Numbered from the stretch's first letter, positions 33,070-44,959 are shown. The stretch: 64,000 nt of DNA from Limnephilus marmoratus (GCA_917880885.1 OU862910.1:55853285-55917284); one strand, 5' to 3'. The notes: generated by a model not told the origin, from the sequence alone. Made by a program: numbers and translations.

Positions 33070-33300
33070 AAAAACAAAGTGTGCAATTGTGTAGAAGTGA
33101 AACCTTCAGAAAACTAAAGTAGATAAGAGTGGGGAGGCTACGAAACACCGCACAAAGAGGAGACCGTTTATACTATCTCATTCTCTGGCAGACTAAATCC
33201 TGTAAATGTATGTGTTTGTCTCTTTTTGTGTCGCTATTTTTTGTTTTATCGAGTTTCAAATCAGAACGGTGCTAAAGAAGTTTTCGCTTCAATAAAGTAT
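33070..33300 (+). repeat. Repeat T, copy 1
   Basis: CAGAAAACTAAAGTAGATAAG, GTGGGGAGGCTACGAAACAC and GTATGTGTTTGTCTCTTTTT recur at 41240-41400 and 59530-59760. Non-coding. Confidence 0.7.
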
Positions 33301-33440
33301 CAGGCCTGTAAAAACTGCTTTTATTGTTCAAAGTCTCCTACTTACGAACCCCTTTTCGGTTGTGGTTTTTCTTTTTTAATATGGAAGACCAATTTCTCTT
33401 TACAACATTATAATATTTGTGCTTGAATTTCTCAAATAAA

Positions 33441-34425
33441 ACATCATTGAAGAAGAAGATAACAATAATAATCTAAACGAAAATATGAAAGAGACCGAGA
33501 CACAGAAAAACAGATAAAAGACAATGGTCACAACTGGGACTCGAACCCAGACCTCTCGTTTAACCGGGATTACCACCTTCTGTCAAACCGTCATAATTGT
33601 CAATCTCATATTTCAAATTTTAGAATAAACAATATTATCTTCAACTAATTATTTTTCCATATTATAGGCAACTACCCTTTTTATTGGAAACAATCATTCT
33701 AAGAATTGGTTTGTAACCTGGATAGCGTCTCGGATAAATGTATCCGAATATAATTTATTTAAAGAGAGTTTTTCTTATAAAAAATTGAATATTCATTTAG
33801 GGGGTTTCTCACCATCCTACCAATAGTTTATCCATACACATAACGAATATTAATAAAAAAAACAAATAAATACTAGCAACAGGTAAAAACTTCGGCTAAT
33901 TTATCCTATATGTAGCCATTGTTCATAGGTTCAAGTACCGAATAGTAAACTCAGACTTTTTAAATAAATAAATCCCGTAGAATTAATCCAAAATATTCAT
34001 TATGTGTATGGATAAGCTATTGGGAGGATGGTGAAAAACCCCCTTAGACTTTTATAAAAAAGTCAATAGTCCCATATTATGAATAAATTCGGATACATTT
34101 ATTTTATCCGAGACGCTATCCAGGTTACAAACCAATTCTTAGAATGATTGTTTCCAATGAAAAGGAAAAAATGCTTATAATATGGAAAAATAATTAGTTG
34201 AAGATAATATTGTTAATTCTAAAATGTGAAACATGAGATTGACAATTATGACGGTTTGACAGAAGGTGGCAATAGCGAAATTGGTTAACGCACACGTCCC
34301 GGTTAGACGAGAGGTCTGGGTTCGAGTCCCAGTTGCGACCATTGTCTTTTATCTGTTTTTCTGTGTCTTGTTCTCTTTCATATTTTCGTTTAGATTATTA
34401 TTGTTATCTTCTTCTTCAATGATGT
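33441..34425. mobile_element. Palindromic foldback element with tRNA-like arms, 985 bp
   Basis: Arms 33441-33851 and 33992-34425 are inverse copies of about 410-430 bp around a 140-bp loop. The outer ends share CATCATTGAAGAAGAAGATA. Each arm carries a tRNA-like segment; the left one has lost about 27 bases including the D arm. A fragment of the terminus recurs at 48880-48965. There is no transposase. It may be two SINEs that collapsed head-to-head, or a large MITE with SINE-like ends. Confidence 0.75.
34265..34340 (+). other. tRNA-like sequence (SINE-type, not a functional tRNA gene)
   Basis: GGTGGCA at 34265 can pair with the terminal TTGCGACC except for one mismatch. A D-stem GCG/CGC encloses AAATTGGTTAA, a 4-bp anticodon stem CGTC/GACG encloses CCGGTTA, and the T arm has GGTTCGAGTCCC (RNA polymerase III B box). 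The weak anticodon stem and missing U33 argue for a decayed or SINE-borne tRNA. The amino acid cannot be assigned safely. Confidence 0.55.
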
Positions 34426-34979
34426 ATTACATTGATGGGAATAACCTTCAAAAGTTATAAAAATGAGTTTTTCTTATAAAAAATTAAATAAAACACGCTT
34501 TTTTCTGTTAAACGGGACTGGTGTTAAGCGGGAATTTAAAACTTATCTTCATAAGGATAGTTATTGTTAGCGACCTGATCCCGAATTTTAAGAAATGGAT
34601 AGATTTGGCTACGTTTACCCATGAACGTAAGCCAAGGTGGAGTCAATAAACTGTTCCCATAGAAAACTAAAATAGATGCATTTAGGATGGGTAGATGCAG
34701 CTTCGTAGAATAGTTGCATCATCCTGTTTTATGGGTGCATTTTGAGGCGGGGATGCAGATAAACATCAGGACGTGATGTCTTGCACGATTACTTTTATTA
34801 GGAATAAACAAATTAATCTGTTTCACACGGATTATAATGCTTCCGGATAAGCTATCAGTAAAAGTGTTTAGAGTTTACCTAAAAGCATTTTTTTTTGCCG
34901 GCAACCCGGGCGTTTATTGTTTTAAATTATCTTATATAAACAAGTAAGTAACCCGCCTCACTAGACTAAGTCTGTTCTG

Positions 34980-35200
34980 AGACGGGTACTTATACATATA
35001 TTTACAGATGCATACACTTACACACAACTATATATACACTAATATGTACGTATACACACATACATGTTTGCATATATGGATAAATATGTATATATACACT
35101 CATACATTCATATATATACACATACGTTCATAGATACACACACATACGTATTCGTATAATGCACATAATCATACAGATACATTAAAAACAGCAGTATATA
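34980..35200. repeat. TA/CA-rich microsatellite region
   Basis: Irregular runs of ATATATACAC, CACATACAT and TACACACAC over about 220 bp. Confidence 0.7.
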
Positions 35201-36004
35201 TAATCAAAAAGAATAAATGGCATATACATAGTTTCATATAACCAAAATTCATTAGATACACATAGTTAAGCAAGCATCTACTATAAAATACAATCATATT
35301 TTAATGAAAACGGGCACTTAAATGGAATGAAAACAATAATGGTGTGATCAAAACGGTTTCTTTCATATTTATTTCATAATTATTTGATAGTCACTTTAAT
35401 ATTTCATAAGAAAGATTCGCTCTAATGTAATCGCTTATAAATCTTTGTTTTTATTTTTTACACATATTTAAAAAAAAAACCTAAGGAGATATATTTTTTT
35501 AATTTTCTCTATTGTTGAAAATGGTATGAACTAATGATATAATGAATGATAACATTTTGTCTGATCTCTTAACACTTTGTTGTTAATTCATATATTTTTA
35601 TCACTTATTATTTTCTCTGTTTAGCATTTTATTTTTAAATTTTATTATTTTGCTTTTACTTAACTGTTTTGCATGACCGATATTTGCGTGTGTTATTTTT
35701 ATTAAATTGTGAAATTATTAACCCCAATACAGGCGAACCCTAGTGGGGTTAATAATTACATGCTAAAAATTTATGTTTACAAATTGTGAAGAAGCAATAA
35801 ATAAATAAAATAAAAATCTAGAACGAAGACTATTCATATTTTAACGAAATGATATAATCAAAGAACAATTGTTGGAATTTACATAGTATCATATGACCAA
35901 AAATTCATTAAAGATACACATAGTAATGGAAGCATCTAAAACTAAAAATATTAAAATTTCCACAAAATTCTCGTAATTCAAATAAACAAAGGCAGTAATC
36001 ATAG
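35201..36004. other. Non-coding stretch, one short hairpin
   Basis: TTATTAACCCCA and TGGGGTTAATAA at about 35716-35757 form a perfect 12-bp stem, followed by (AAATA)n; this looks like the 3' end of a retroposed element. No gene. Confidence 0.45.
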
Positions 36005-36290
36005 GCGGATTTAGGGGGGGGGCACGGGGGCACGTGCCCCCCCCAGACGGTATTTTTGTTTACTGTGGAGATTCCATCACCGTACATACTTAGAAGCAGA
36101 AACTGTCTTTATTAAACATTTAATTTTTCTATTGCTTTGACACTTTCATAAATCTTCCCATATGTACTTGAACTTGTAACCGTCCGCCCCTTGTGCCCCC
36201 CCCCCCCAGAAAAAAATCCTGAATTGTTGATTTTTTTGCCCGTCCGCCCCTTGTGCTCCCCCCAGAAACAAATCCTGGATCCGCCCTTGG
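36005..36290. mobile_element. MITE with GGCGGATTTAGGGGG ends
   Basis: Left end AGGCGGATTTAGGGGGGGG; right end CCCCCCAGAAACAAATCCTG then GATCCGCC, the approximate inverse. The right end is duplicated (36180-36215 and 36240-36290). Non-coding. Confidence 0.6.
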
Positions 36291-36500
36291 CAGTAATAAT
36301 AATATAAGCAGGCGTAAAACATAAACAGTAGTAATAAGTAAGAATTAATCTCTACACATGTAAATAACACATATTTATTTTTTATTTATACATACTTTTA
36401 TTAAGAATGGAAGAATAGAGACTACGGTGAGATTCCTAATAACTTGGTGATTGAAATGTTTGTTCTACTTAGTAGGTATAGATATTATATGTTTGACTTA

Positions 36501-36772
36501 AGGGGCCATCCATATATTACATCACACCTTAAAGGGGAGGGGGGAAAGTAGAGAAGTGTGACAAGGGCTATTATGGGGGGTCATCGACTCTGTGACGTCA
36601 CATGTAAAAAAATTGAACTACTGTTTTGATTATGTTTAGATGTAAAACTGCAAAATATGTGACGTCACACTAAGGGGGAGGGGGTCTCACAAATGTGACG
36701 ACGTGTGACAGGGACGGGAGGGTGGGTAAAAAAATCATGGAATTCGTGTGACGTAATTTATGGATGGCCCCT
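36501..36772. mobile_element. MITE with GGGGCCATCCATA TIRs, about 270 bp
   Basis: GGGGCCATCCATATATTACA at the left is mirrored by TAATTTATGGATGGCCCC at the right, with CATCACAC/GTGTGACG inside. GTGACGTCACA palindromes occur in the interior. Flanks TAA and TAC hint at a 3-bp TSD with one change. The layout resembles the element at 54940-55099. Confidence 0.7.
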
Positions 36773-37526
36773 ACTGTGTTTATACACAATTTACCACTCA
36801 TTGTATAAGTAATATTCACAAGTTCCTAACGGACGTTATTTATTTTAATAACAATATTGTCCATTTCAATCCTATAATGTCTTGAATGTGTATATTATAT
36901 AATGCCATGAATAATAATAATAATAACGTTATATTTATATAGCGAAGTTTTGTGTCATTTCGCTTCAAGTGCGCAAACCAATGCTTTTATGCAAACCCTC
37001 ATTGTTTTATTATTATGGCTTTTTCTCCTCTTTCTCTGCACTACATACTTAACCACTCCGACCGCTAACCGTGTTTACACGACAATTTAACAATAGCAGT
37101 CAAGTACAATAAGCTTGTTTTCAAGCTAACGCGTGTGTTGCCACAGAAATCGTTATAGCTCCGTTATTGTTCTGGTGACAACCCTAAAACAAAAAGTAGA
37201 AGATCCATTTTGAATCAGCTTCACATCTCTATTTAAAGTTGTCCATAGAAGTACATAAAAAAACTTATTTCGTAGAAACAGTTTTCACCTACGTGCCATT
37301 AGACATTGTTAATTTTTTATTAAATATTCTTGTATGAAATAATGGTAAAAGTGAGGTGACAAAATAGTTTATTTTACATTTATACGATAGAATAAGTGTT
37401 TTTTTTTACATAATCCGTGATTTTAGTACCGTTTTCACATAAAAACATCGCGTGAGTCATTTTTACAATTTTTTTATGTTTGCAATCCAAATTTTAATAT
37501 TTACAGATGTTAATATTTATTTGTAA

Positions 37527-38060
37527 CTAGCTGGTACCCGGTATGCGTTGCTATGCCATTTAATAAAGAATTTGTTTCTCCCTGCGCGTCCGTTCCCATT
37601 CGTCCCGTTCACCTTCCTCCTCCCCTTCCTCCCCCGCGTACCATTCCCTCTCGCGTTCCCACTCCTCCTCCTCCACCTTCCCTCTTCTCACTCTACTTCC
37701 CCCTTCCCCCGTCCCGCGAACCCCCCTCCCGAGTTCCCCTCCCCCCTCGTATTCGCTTCCCCCCTCCCGCGGATCCTATGTTGTCGATTCAAAACCCTTA
37801 ATTTATACGTGCTGCAATTCGAGTGGACCCGAGTCTATCGTACCGAAGAGACGAACGTCAAATGTTTAACAGGAAAGTAGGTTGAACAGTTTATATGGGA
37901 AAATGAAATTGTTGTTTTTACTATGTTCCTCGCAAATTTTCCATATTTTTTCACCGTTTAAACCTTCCTTGGATTACGACAAACATTTCAAAACCAAAAT
38001 CAGCTAAATCGGCCCAGCCGTTCTCGAGTTTTAGCGAGACAAACGAACAGCAATTATAGA
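37527..38060 (-). mobile_element. Helitron, hybrid of two families, 534 bp
   Basis: The minus-strand 3' end CTAG at 37527 has the family-1 hairpin (GGCAT...ATACC variant) and C-rich body to 37785. The 5' half (37800-38060) is different, with GTTTGTCTCGCTAAAACTCG when read minus and a TCTATAATTG start. Two Helitron types share one molecule. Confidence 0.7.
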
Positions 38061-38977
38061 TATAACAATTTGAAAGCTTATTTCATAACCTTTCAAAAAC
38101 AGTTTTTAGTATTCGGCTACATTCAGAAATATTTCATTTAAAGAGCTTTAATTGCGAAGCGGAAATAATACAAAGTTTTTATAAATCTGACAGTTAGTTT
38201 AAGACAAAAAAACTTGCATAATCGCAAAATACCTGAGTGGTTACTATGTTTATATTTTATTTTGCTTACCATTTCTGATGTTATTTCTCTAGTAGCATCT
38301 ACACATAGAAGCAACTAAATCTTGATATACGCTGTAAACATTTTAAATTGGAGTGTTAATATAAAATGCACATCAGCAATTTCATTAATGTAATAATTTT
38401 TACCCTCCGTAAATGTTTCAAACGATACATAAATATTATTGCAATCAACATTCCGGTTTGAGCTGGTTAACTATGAGGGAAGGGCCCAATCTCTGAAATC
38501 AAAAAGATGGAAAATAAGCTATCACACGGATCAGCAGTCACGATGCAGATGAAAATGATAATATCAAAAAGATTAATAAAACATTATATGTTATTAAATA
38601 AATGCTCTGTCTAAAATATTGGAAGATATTATGGTAGAGTGAAATAACCTTTTTTTAATTACGTTAATGTAAAATGTAAAGTTCAAATCGGGCCACTCAC
38701 AATAACATTCCTTATGTAGATGCCTAGATAGGTTGAAATTCCCTCTTTATACTTTGCCCATTTAATATCGCCAAAAACGCTATTTTTTCTAAAGTTCAGT
38801 AACAGATATTTTTAAAAAATCCTATAATTTTGTAGTTATCGGTGCAATCTACGGCAATACAGAGGGGTGTAGAGTGCGAAAATTTAAATTTTTCAATTGT
38901 TTTAATCGCTTAGATTTTTTGATAGCAATCACTTAAAATACTCGAACAAAACCACATTTTTAGTGTGGGTACCTAGT

Positions 38978-39226
38978 ACCTACACATTGCGGTGCAAGGC
39001 GATGGGTCTATCCCGATCCGGCCTACCACACAGCTGGTAGGCAGACTATGATACCTGAACAAACCTCACCCCATGGACCTGGACATCCCTACTAAGTCAC
39101 CAAAGGTAACGAACCACTCGGGGGAGACCTGCGGCAGAGGTGTTGGTTATTTAATAAAAGTTTACTGAGGAGGCGGTACCCATACCTGCCTCCCAAATTG
39201 AAAGTTTTGTTATTCTGTACAGTACC
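38978..39226 (-). mobile_element. SINE-like element, 5' half only
   Basis: Inverse of the 5' half of 44338-44815: GCGGTGCAAGGCGATG, CCCGATCCGGCCTACC, AAGTCACCAAAGGTAACGAA, GAGGCGGTACCCATACCTGC. The LINE-type tail is absent. The preceding 38706-38977 is AT-rich without a gene. Confidence 0.65.
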
Positions 39227-39499
39227 AACCCACGTTTTAGTGAACCAAACAACTATTTTGGCGTAGAGTGTGGTGTCGACAGTTAATGCGCCGACGGTTG
39301 GCCCCCCGAAATGATACTTTTTATAAAATTATATTTTTTTATGCATTATTTACCAACTTCAAACATAAAGTTGACTTTAAAAATACCCTTAATAATAAGT
39401 TGACTATGAATATAAAATGAATTTATAAACAGTAATGTTTTTTTGTAATTTTGCTCTAGTATACACAGTAAGTAGACAATGGGCTCTATACCTTGTTTA

Positions 39500-39770
39500 A
39501 TGAGCTAAACGTCGCAAAATTTATAAAACTGGGAAGACTTCGGTGGTTGGGTCATGTGGAGAGAATGACCGAGCATCAAGCACCAAAGTCCCTGCTGAAC
39601 TCAAGACCAATAGGGCGAAGGAGCCTGGGAAGACCAAGACTAAGATGGAGCGACAACGTCCTCAAAGACATATCCATCTTGGAGCTTCTAAACTGGAGAG
39701 AGCTGGCACAAAACCGAGATGAGTGGAGGAAGACTCTTGAGGAGGCCAAGACCCACCAGGGGTTGTAGAG
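39500..39770 (+). pseudogene. LINE C-terminal fragment (RTE-like family 5)
   Basis: The plus frame reads KFIKLGRLRWLGHVERMTEH, GRRSLGRPRLRWSDNVLKDI, WRELAQNRDEWRKTLEEAKT and HQGL-stop, then a short (TGA)n tail. LRWLGHVERM plus GRP--RW---V--D plus AQ-R--WR is the end signature of a LINE polyprotein. Only about 80 codons remain; they are open. Confidence 0.75.
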
Positions 39771-39779
39771 CCAATAGTG

Positions 39780-40424
39780 ATGATGATGTAGACAAGTAGA
39801 TTTTTCCTTGACGCATTTGAATGAAATATGTTTTATACTTTGTTATTCGGCGGTACATCTCTCTGCACATCACTTCGGGGTCACTCAATTATTTTTTTGT
39901 GTAATTAGGTATACCTACCGTATTTTCTCTAAACTCTAAACCGATTGCACATTGTATATTTTTGCAAGCGATTCACATGTCCAAACATTTTTCTATTGTT
40001 AAACAAGCATTCGATACTAAATCTGTACTTTAAGACATTGTTTTTTTTTCACTTCGCTTATTCTTTTTTTTATGAGTTCAAAATTGTAGTTATTAACTAA
40101 AGCTTCTACGAGGAATTCAATCGTAACACTTGTTTCATTCAATAAATAATATGTTTATATAATTAATCAATGTAATATGAAATTATGATATGAACTAAAT
40201 TTGTCAATTTGACTGGCCTAAAACAGGATCCATTCCTAGTTGGCTAGTCAAAGTTTCCACGTATGTTTCATTGTATAATTTTATATTATTATTATTATTA
40301 TTATTGTTATATAAGTACCTACCTACGCCCGAGGGCCAATTGTCGGCGGATCAAATGTCATGAACCGTTTTATATATACTGTAGGTATGCCTCTGTTCCT
40401 CTGTATGTCCATTGATAAAAAAAA
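39780..40424. other. Non-coding stretch, no feature recognised
   Basis: AT-rich with a (TTA)n run at about 40285-40305. No gene. Confidence 0.5.
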
Positions 40425-40585
40425 AACAATAATAATAAAAACATTTATTTATCAACAGATTTTTATAATTTTATTTATTTATCATTGATTCTATATTCTA
40501 TTGACAAAAAGGTTCAGGCTCAGCTATACATTCAGGATTTCTCCTGGAATGTAACTGATTTTCAGCAGTGCCTCATATATCTTTT
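40425..40585 (+). repeat. Repeat U, copy 2
   Basis: AATAATAAAAACATTTATTT to TTTTCAGCAGTGCCTC, as at 20462-20620. Confidence 0.65.
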
Positions 40586-41932
40586 ATGGATGTACTATTG
40601 TATGTAGGTATGCACTCGAAGGTATGCACATATTTATATCACGTGTATTCTCAACCCATTGACCTAGTACAGTAGTAACTATACTCACAGCAGTCAAATG
40701 TTAGGTGTTTCACTTCGTCCCAATAGACATTTGATATGTGCCAAATTATTGCAGCTTCAATTAGATATAATTCAGGTCCGGATCTGCGCCCACAGGACAG
40801 AGATGGCGGCTATAAAATATAAAAACAATTCCCGTCCCCCTTTAGTCTACCGAATACCGACCCTCATTCAGAAACGGACAATATTTAATTTATTGTTTGA
40901 GATCGTAATACCTACCTAAAGGTGTACCGCTGATAGCTCCGTTGCAACTTACTCCACTTTCTCATTAACATCGCATGTAACAGAGAGAGAGATGCTACAG
41001 CGGAGCTCTCAGCGGCAGGCCGATATTGTATTGTGTTTTGTAATTCGCGTGTGCGAAACGGAACGGCTAACCATGAATGATTCATGTGTGTATAGGTATT
41101 CAAATTATATATCTAGTGACCAGTGGCGTAACACAATATGTCCCGTTCTCGGGCAAGGGGTTTGCAAATTGTTCATTTCATTTTATTTATTAACGCCCAT
41201 CTTAGGGGCCTTTACATTGGAATAGCCAAAAAATCAGAGTGTGCAATACACACGCGGTAAAAGTAAAACTTTCAGAAAATTACAGTAGACAAGAATGGGG
41301 AGGTTACGAAGCACCTCACAAAGAGGATACCGATTGTACTATCTCATTCTTTCGTAGGCTAAAGATGTATTTGTTTGTCCCTTTTTAGGGTTCCCTTCTT
41401 GACTATAAGAATCTAGTAAATAAAACAAAAAAAACATCTTTTTAAATTTCATTCTTCAGCTTCGTAACAAAAACCAAATAATTTTACTTTTTAATTATTT
41501 TATTAATTCACCACTTACTACACAATCAAATCAAAGAATATTTTTAAGATGATGTGGGTTCTTATCGAAACAATGATCTGAAAAGTCATCAGAAATATTC
41601 AAGACAGAAAAGTATAATTATGAACATTTTCGAATTTATAGAATAAAGAATATATAACACTAGAAGTGCGTTACACATATTTCTTTGAATAGACACAAAT
41701 TTGAACACACAAACAAACCCCCTAGCATTCTGTTTCACTTACACTCGCCTGAAATCGAAGATCTCCATCCCATTTGAATTTCGAAAGCACCATTTTGCGT
41801 GGAATTATAGGCCCAAACTGGGCCACGAAATTGGATCACGAAACACGTTCACAAGATACTTCTTGTGTTATTCTTTAGTTTACGGTCGGATTGGAACGCG
41901 AGTCTAAATTTAAATGGAATTGATAAAAGTCG
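40586..41932. other. Non-coding stretch containing repeat T copy 2
   Basis: 41240-41400 is repeat T (ACAGTAGACAAGAATGGGGA, GATACCGATTGTACTATCTC). 41170-41215 has TATTTATTAACGCCCATCTTA, a LINE-tail-like phrase similar to the flank of the 5.1-kb transposon. Other short frames have no recognisable motif. Confidence 0.5.
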
Positions 41933-42938
41933 CACAGTGATTCGATTCATACAAGCTAGACGCTAATAAGTCACTTTTGAATTCCCAAACAATGACGTCA
42001 TGGCGACATTACCAGATAGACAGGATAATAAATGCATGCTTAATTGGGGTGATTAGTGGACGCATTGACTCATACCAGAGGCCTAAAGTCGAATAATGTG
42101 TTTTGAAATTATCATTTGCATTTATTCGCTTGTCGCAGCTCGACGTTTAAAACTGTGTACTAAGTTTGAAAAGTGTTTTTTTTTGGTTCTGTAAAATGGT
42201 GGCTACTTCGGAAGGTATATTTTAAAGTTTTTTCTTAATACTTTGGTGAAAATAATTTTAGTTGTTTTTTAAATAATAAATAAGTTTTGTGTTTTTTTTT
42301 TGGCCTAAAAAATATTAAATTTCTAACTTCTCGAGAGTTTATCTCAGAGAGTGTATCAAAATCGCACAATAATTTTTTTTTTTTAAATAGTGCAACTAAT
42401 ATTCTATTCATATCAGTTTCGATATTAACCCACATGAATCCACTTATTATTGTAAATGTAAAATGTTTTCATTTTACAGGAATCACATACGAGATTTCCA
42501 GGCTGGAATTGTTAGTGACATGGAAGAGTTTGCCGAAGAAAGAAAAGCTTGGGGGAATGTTTAACAAAATTTTAAGTATATTTAAACTTGATAAGTTCAG
42601 TGCTAGTGGTGAAAAAAAGTTGAAAAACCAAATAAGGCTTATATCTTTGAATATAAGCAGAAAATGAACCGTAATTTTAACAATTTATTACACTCAAAAT
42701 ACACTTTTTTTTACTTTTTACATATAATTGTTTTATTATAAACCTCATACTCTATTATTGCATTATTTAAAAATTATATAAAAAAAAATATAAAAAAAAC
42801 GATAGGAATTTTTTTTAATCATTTTTAACACTAATTTTCATAAATTTAGTATTGACTACACCTTAATAGAGGGTTAAAAATAATTTAATCATGTGTAAGA
42901 GTTTTTAGCGTCTAGCATGTATGAAACGAATCACTGTG
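41933..42938. mobile_element. Transib-like TIR element, 1006 bp
   Basis: Ends are CACAGTGATTCG...TACAAGCTAGACGC and the inverse, about 34 bp with two internal mismatches. The first seven bases equal the V(D)J recombination heptamer CACAGTG. The flanking 5-mers are AGTCG (left) and CGTCG (right), a GC-rich 5-bp duplication with one change, as expected for Transib. No RAG1-like transposase is visible; a small spliced reading frame lies inside. Chapaev-type elements also begin CAC but make 4-bp duplications, which do not fit here. Confidence 0.6.
42196..42667 (+). CDS. Possible two-exon mini-gene inside the TIR element
   Basis: Exon 1 (42196-42214) begins GTAAAATGG and encodes MVATSE before a GTATAT donor. 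Exon 2 starts at 42480 after TTTTACAG and keeps the frame: GITYEISRLELLVTWKSLPK, EKLGGMFNKILSIFKLDKF and a basic end, stop at 42665-42667. The product would be about 68 residues, basic and helical in appearance. I recognise no family. The intron is 265 bp. It could be a degenerate transposase exon, an accessory protein, or chance. Confidence 0.3.
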
Positions 42939-42943
42939 CGTCG

Positions 42944-44337
42944 TTACACGCCTGTATCTTTTAGCATTTGCAGGGTAGGAGGAGGGGCTGGGTGTTCAAA
43001 ACTAGTTGGAAAAACTTTTTTCGATATTATCGGTGTGCACAAATATATTTAAACGTGTCCTCTTAAAAAAGATCTCCACGATAGTTTTAGTCAGTTTGGC
43101 ATCTGAAATTCTCAGTTTCCTTACAATAATAATTTAAAAGTCGTTGCAATTACGAAAACTGTGTGAGTCCGCTGCCCTTGCTTTTATAACCCTCGTTGCA
43201 AAAGTGTTTGTATTGTAATTTTTTTCGTCTTTCCTTTGCCTGTCCCGCACCCTACTTGGTACTATGCGCGACCTGCCCCGACGCACAGACGGCCGTTACC
43301 GCCCTGCCACCTGCTCGTGCCCGAGTGCTCCGAGTGCTCGCAGCCGCCTCCCAGTGAACTTTGCAGCCGAGCTACGTGATCGTCTGCACGAGTCACGCGA
43401 CCGACACAAGCCGCAGAACAATAATCATATATTTTGCATTGCTAAAGTCGAACACACTCTACTATAATAAATAATAATACTGCAGTTAGGCGGAAGCGGC
43501 TTGTGACAGGTAGCGGGAAACAGCTACCTACCGCCATTGATTGCAGTTCGCGCGGGAAAGCCGCCATTGCTATTTTACGGATTCGCGCGGGAAATTCACC
43601 ATCTTCAAACAATATGTCGTCATGTAGTGTAAATATGACGCGCAGCTCTTTGCGTAAAAGGGGCTTCATACTTTCAAGTGGTTTCTGGTATCACCATTTC
43701 AATAGAAGTTTCTCACACTTGAAATTAATAAAAAAGTGTTTACTGTTTGCATTACGAAATCGGTAAATAGTACCCACTAGTATCTACCTAAAATATGCGC
43801 CACTTCCTAATAAGATTCCAAACAAAATAAAATTCCGTGACAGAGCGGCAATTTCCTTGGAGGTTTTTTTCCTATGATTTCCTAAGAGGTCAAAGCAAAT
43901 AATAAATAAATTGTTCTAATACCTATATTGATTTTTCGCAGTACTTTTCCAAGTATGCAATTAGGTGTTAGTACACATTGTGACGACCTCCGTGTGAGAG
44001 CGGCAAGGTCCTTGGCTCAGGATTAGGAAGATGCTGAAAATGACGCGGTTCAAGGAGTTTATTGCGTCATACATGTGACGCGCTCATTGATAGTGTAGAT
44101 GAGTCACTGAGATGCTGTTATGTAGGTATTACTGACCTACAAGCCATAAAAAAGGTGTTAGTTTAGTCTAGACAGTGGCTGGTCAGTAGCGGCAGCGTAG
44201 TAGGTATTCCGGGAAATTACTTGTTTAAAATCTTGTCCAGGTAGGTACCTTTTCTCTTTAAAGCATTTGTAATAGCGTAGATACAGTACCTACTAGTAAA
44301 AACGTTTTTGGGGAAAATGTTACTGACTGAAATACCA
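42944..44337. other. Non-coding stretch with a GC-rich island
   Basis: 43250-43700 is clearly GC-richer, with many CpGs (GCGCGACC, CGCGCGGGAAA twice) and frames on both strands with no family signature. It could be a promoter/leader region or a retroelement LTR; no repeat partner is seen here. The rest is AT-rich. Confidence 0.4.
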
Positions 44338-44815
44338 ACTTTTATTTTTTATATTAGCTCCACACAGGAGGAAAATAATTCCCCTCAGGGCCTCTGTCGT
44401 CTTTGAGGATGCTGTGTGGAGGGTATTTTTAAGAAATGAAATAGAGGAAGTTCTGGGAAGGAAAAGGGTATTATGGGTTGGTAGGAATCTGGGGGTCAAT
44501 GTGTCCAGGAGTGATAGACGTATAAATCCATCTCTCCCACTGCGGTGCAAGGCGATGTTCCGAGATAGTACTGCTGGAGAAGTCAAAGGGGGTCCCTCAA
44601 CCATTCTCTCCCGATCCGGCCTGCCATGCAGCTGGTGGGCAGAGGCCAAGAGCTGGAACAAAAGAAGATAACAAATCTCACCCCATGTACCCGGGCACCC
44701 TGCTAAGTCACCAAACGTAGCGAACCACTTGGGGTGACTTATGGCGGAGGCGTTGGTAATCCAATAAATGGTTCCCGGGGCGGCGGTACCTATACCCGCC
44801 TCCCAAGTTATATTC
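44338..44815 (-). mobile_element. SINE-like element, longest copy (478 bp)
   Basis: The minus strand starts CTTGGGAGGCGGGTATAGG and ends with the LINE-A type hairpin tail (CCACACAGCATCC..., CCTCCTGTGTGG) and ATATA-rich sequence. One short inversion-like difference shortens the inner stem. The 179-residue minus frame is not conserved in the other copies, so the element is treated as non-coding. The interior has GGCCGGATCGGGAG and CACCGCAGTGGGAGAG. Confidence 0.7.
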
Positions 44816-44959
44816 GATTTCAAACCAAACTTTAACAAGCACGCTGAGTATAGGTTCACAAAATAAAATTGGAAAGGGATTTCTTTTTTGGAAAGATTTC
44901 GTCAAAAAAAAATCTAGAAAAACTACAAGATTCTTTTCTTTTGTGATGACAGAGAACAA

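Larger units (their letters stand above)
34595..38705 (+). repeat. Long diverged duplication, copy 2
   Basis: Collinear partner of 25908-29060. It carries its own insertions: a microsatellite (34980-35200), GC-run and TIR MITEs (36005-36290, 36501-36772) and a Helitron within 37055-38244. The order of shared blocks is kept. Confidence 0.6.

Noticed and set aside
34265..34340. Functional tRNA gene
   Set aside because: The anticodon stem is weak, the base at position 33 is not U, one acceptor pair is mismatched, and the same sequence occurs inverted in the other arm. It is a SINE-like derivative.
42940..42943. 4-bp GTCG duplication indicating a Chapaev element
   Set aside because: GTCG on the right is separated by one base from the TIR, so adjacent 4-mers do not match (GTCG against CGTC). 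The 5-bp reading with one mismatch fits better.
44320..44859. 179-residue minus-strand frame
   Set aside because: It covers the SINE-like element, but other copies have stops and indels in this frame, so it is not a conserved gene.
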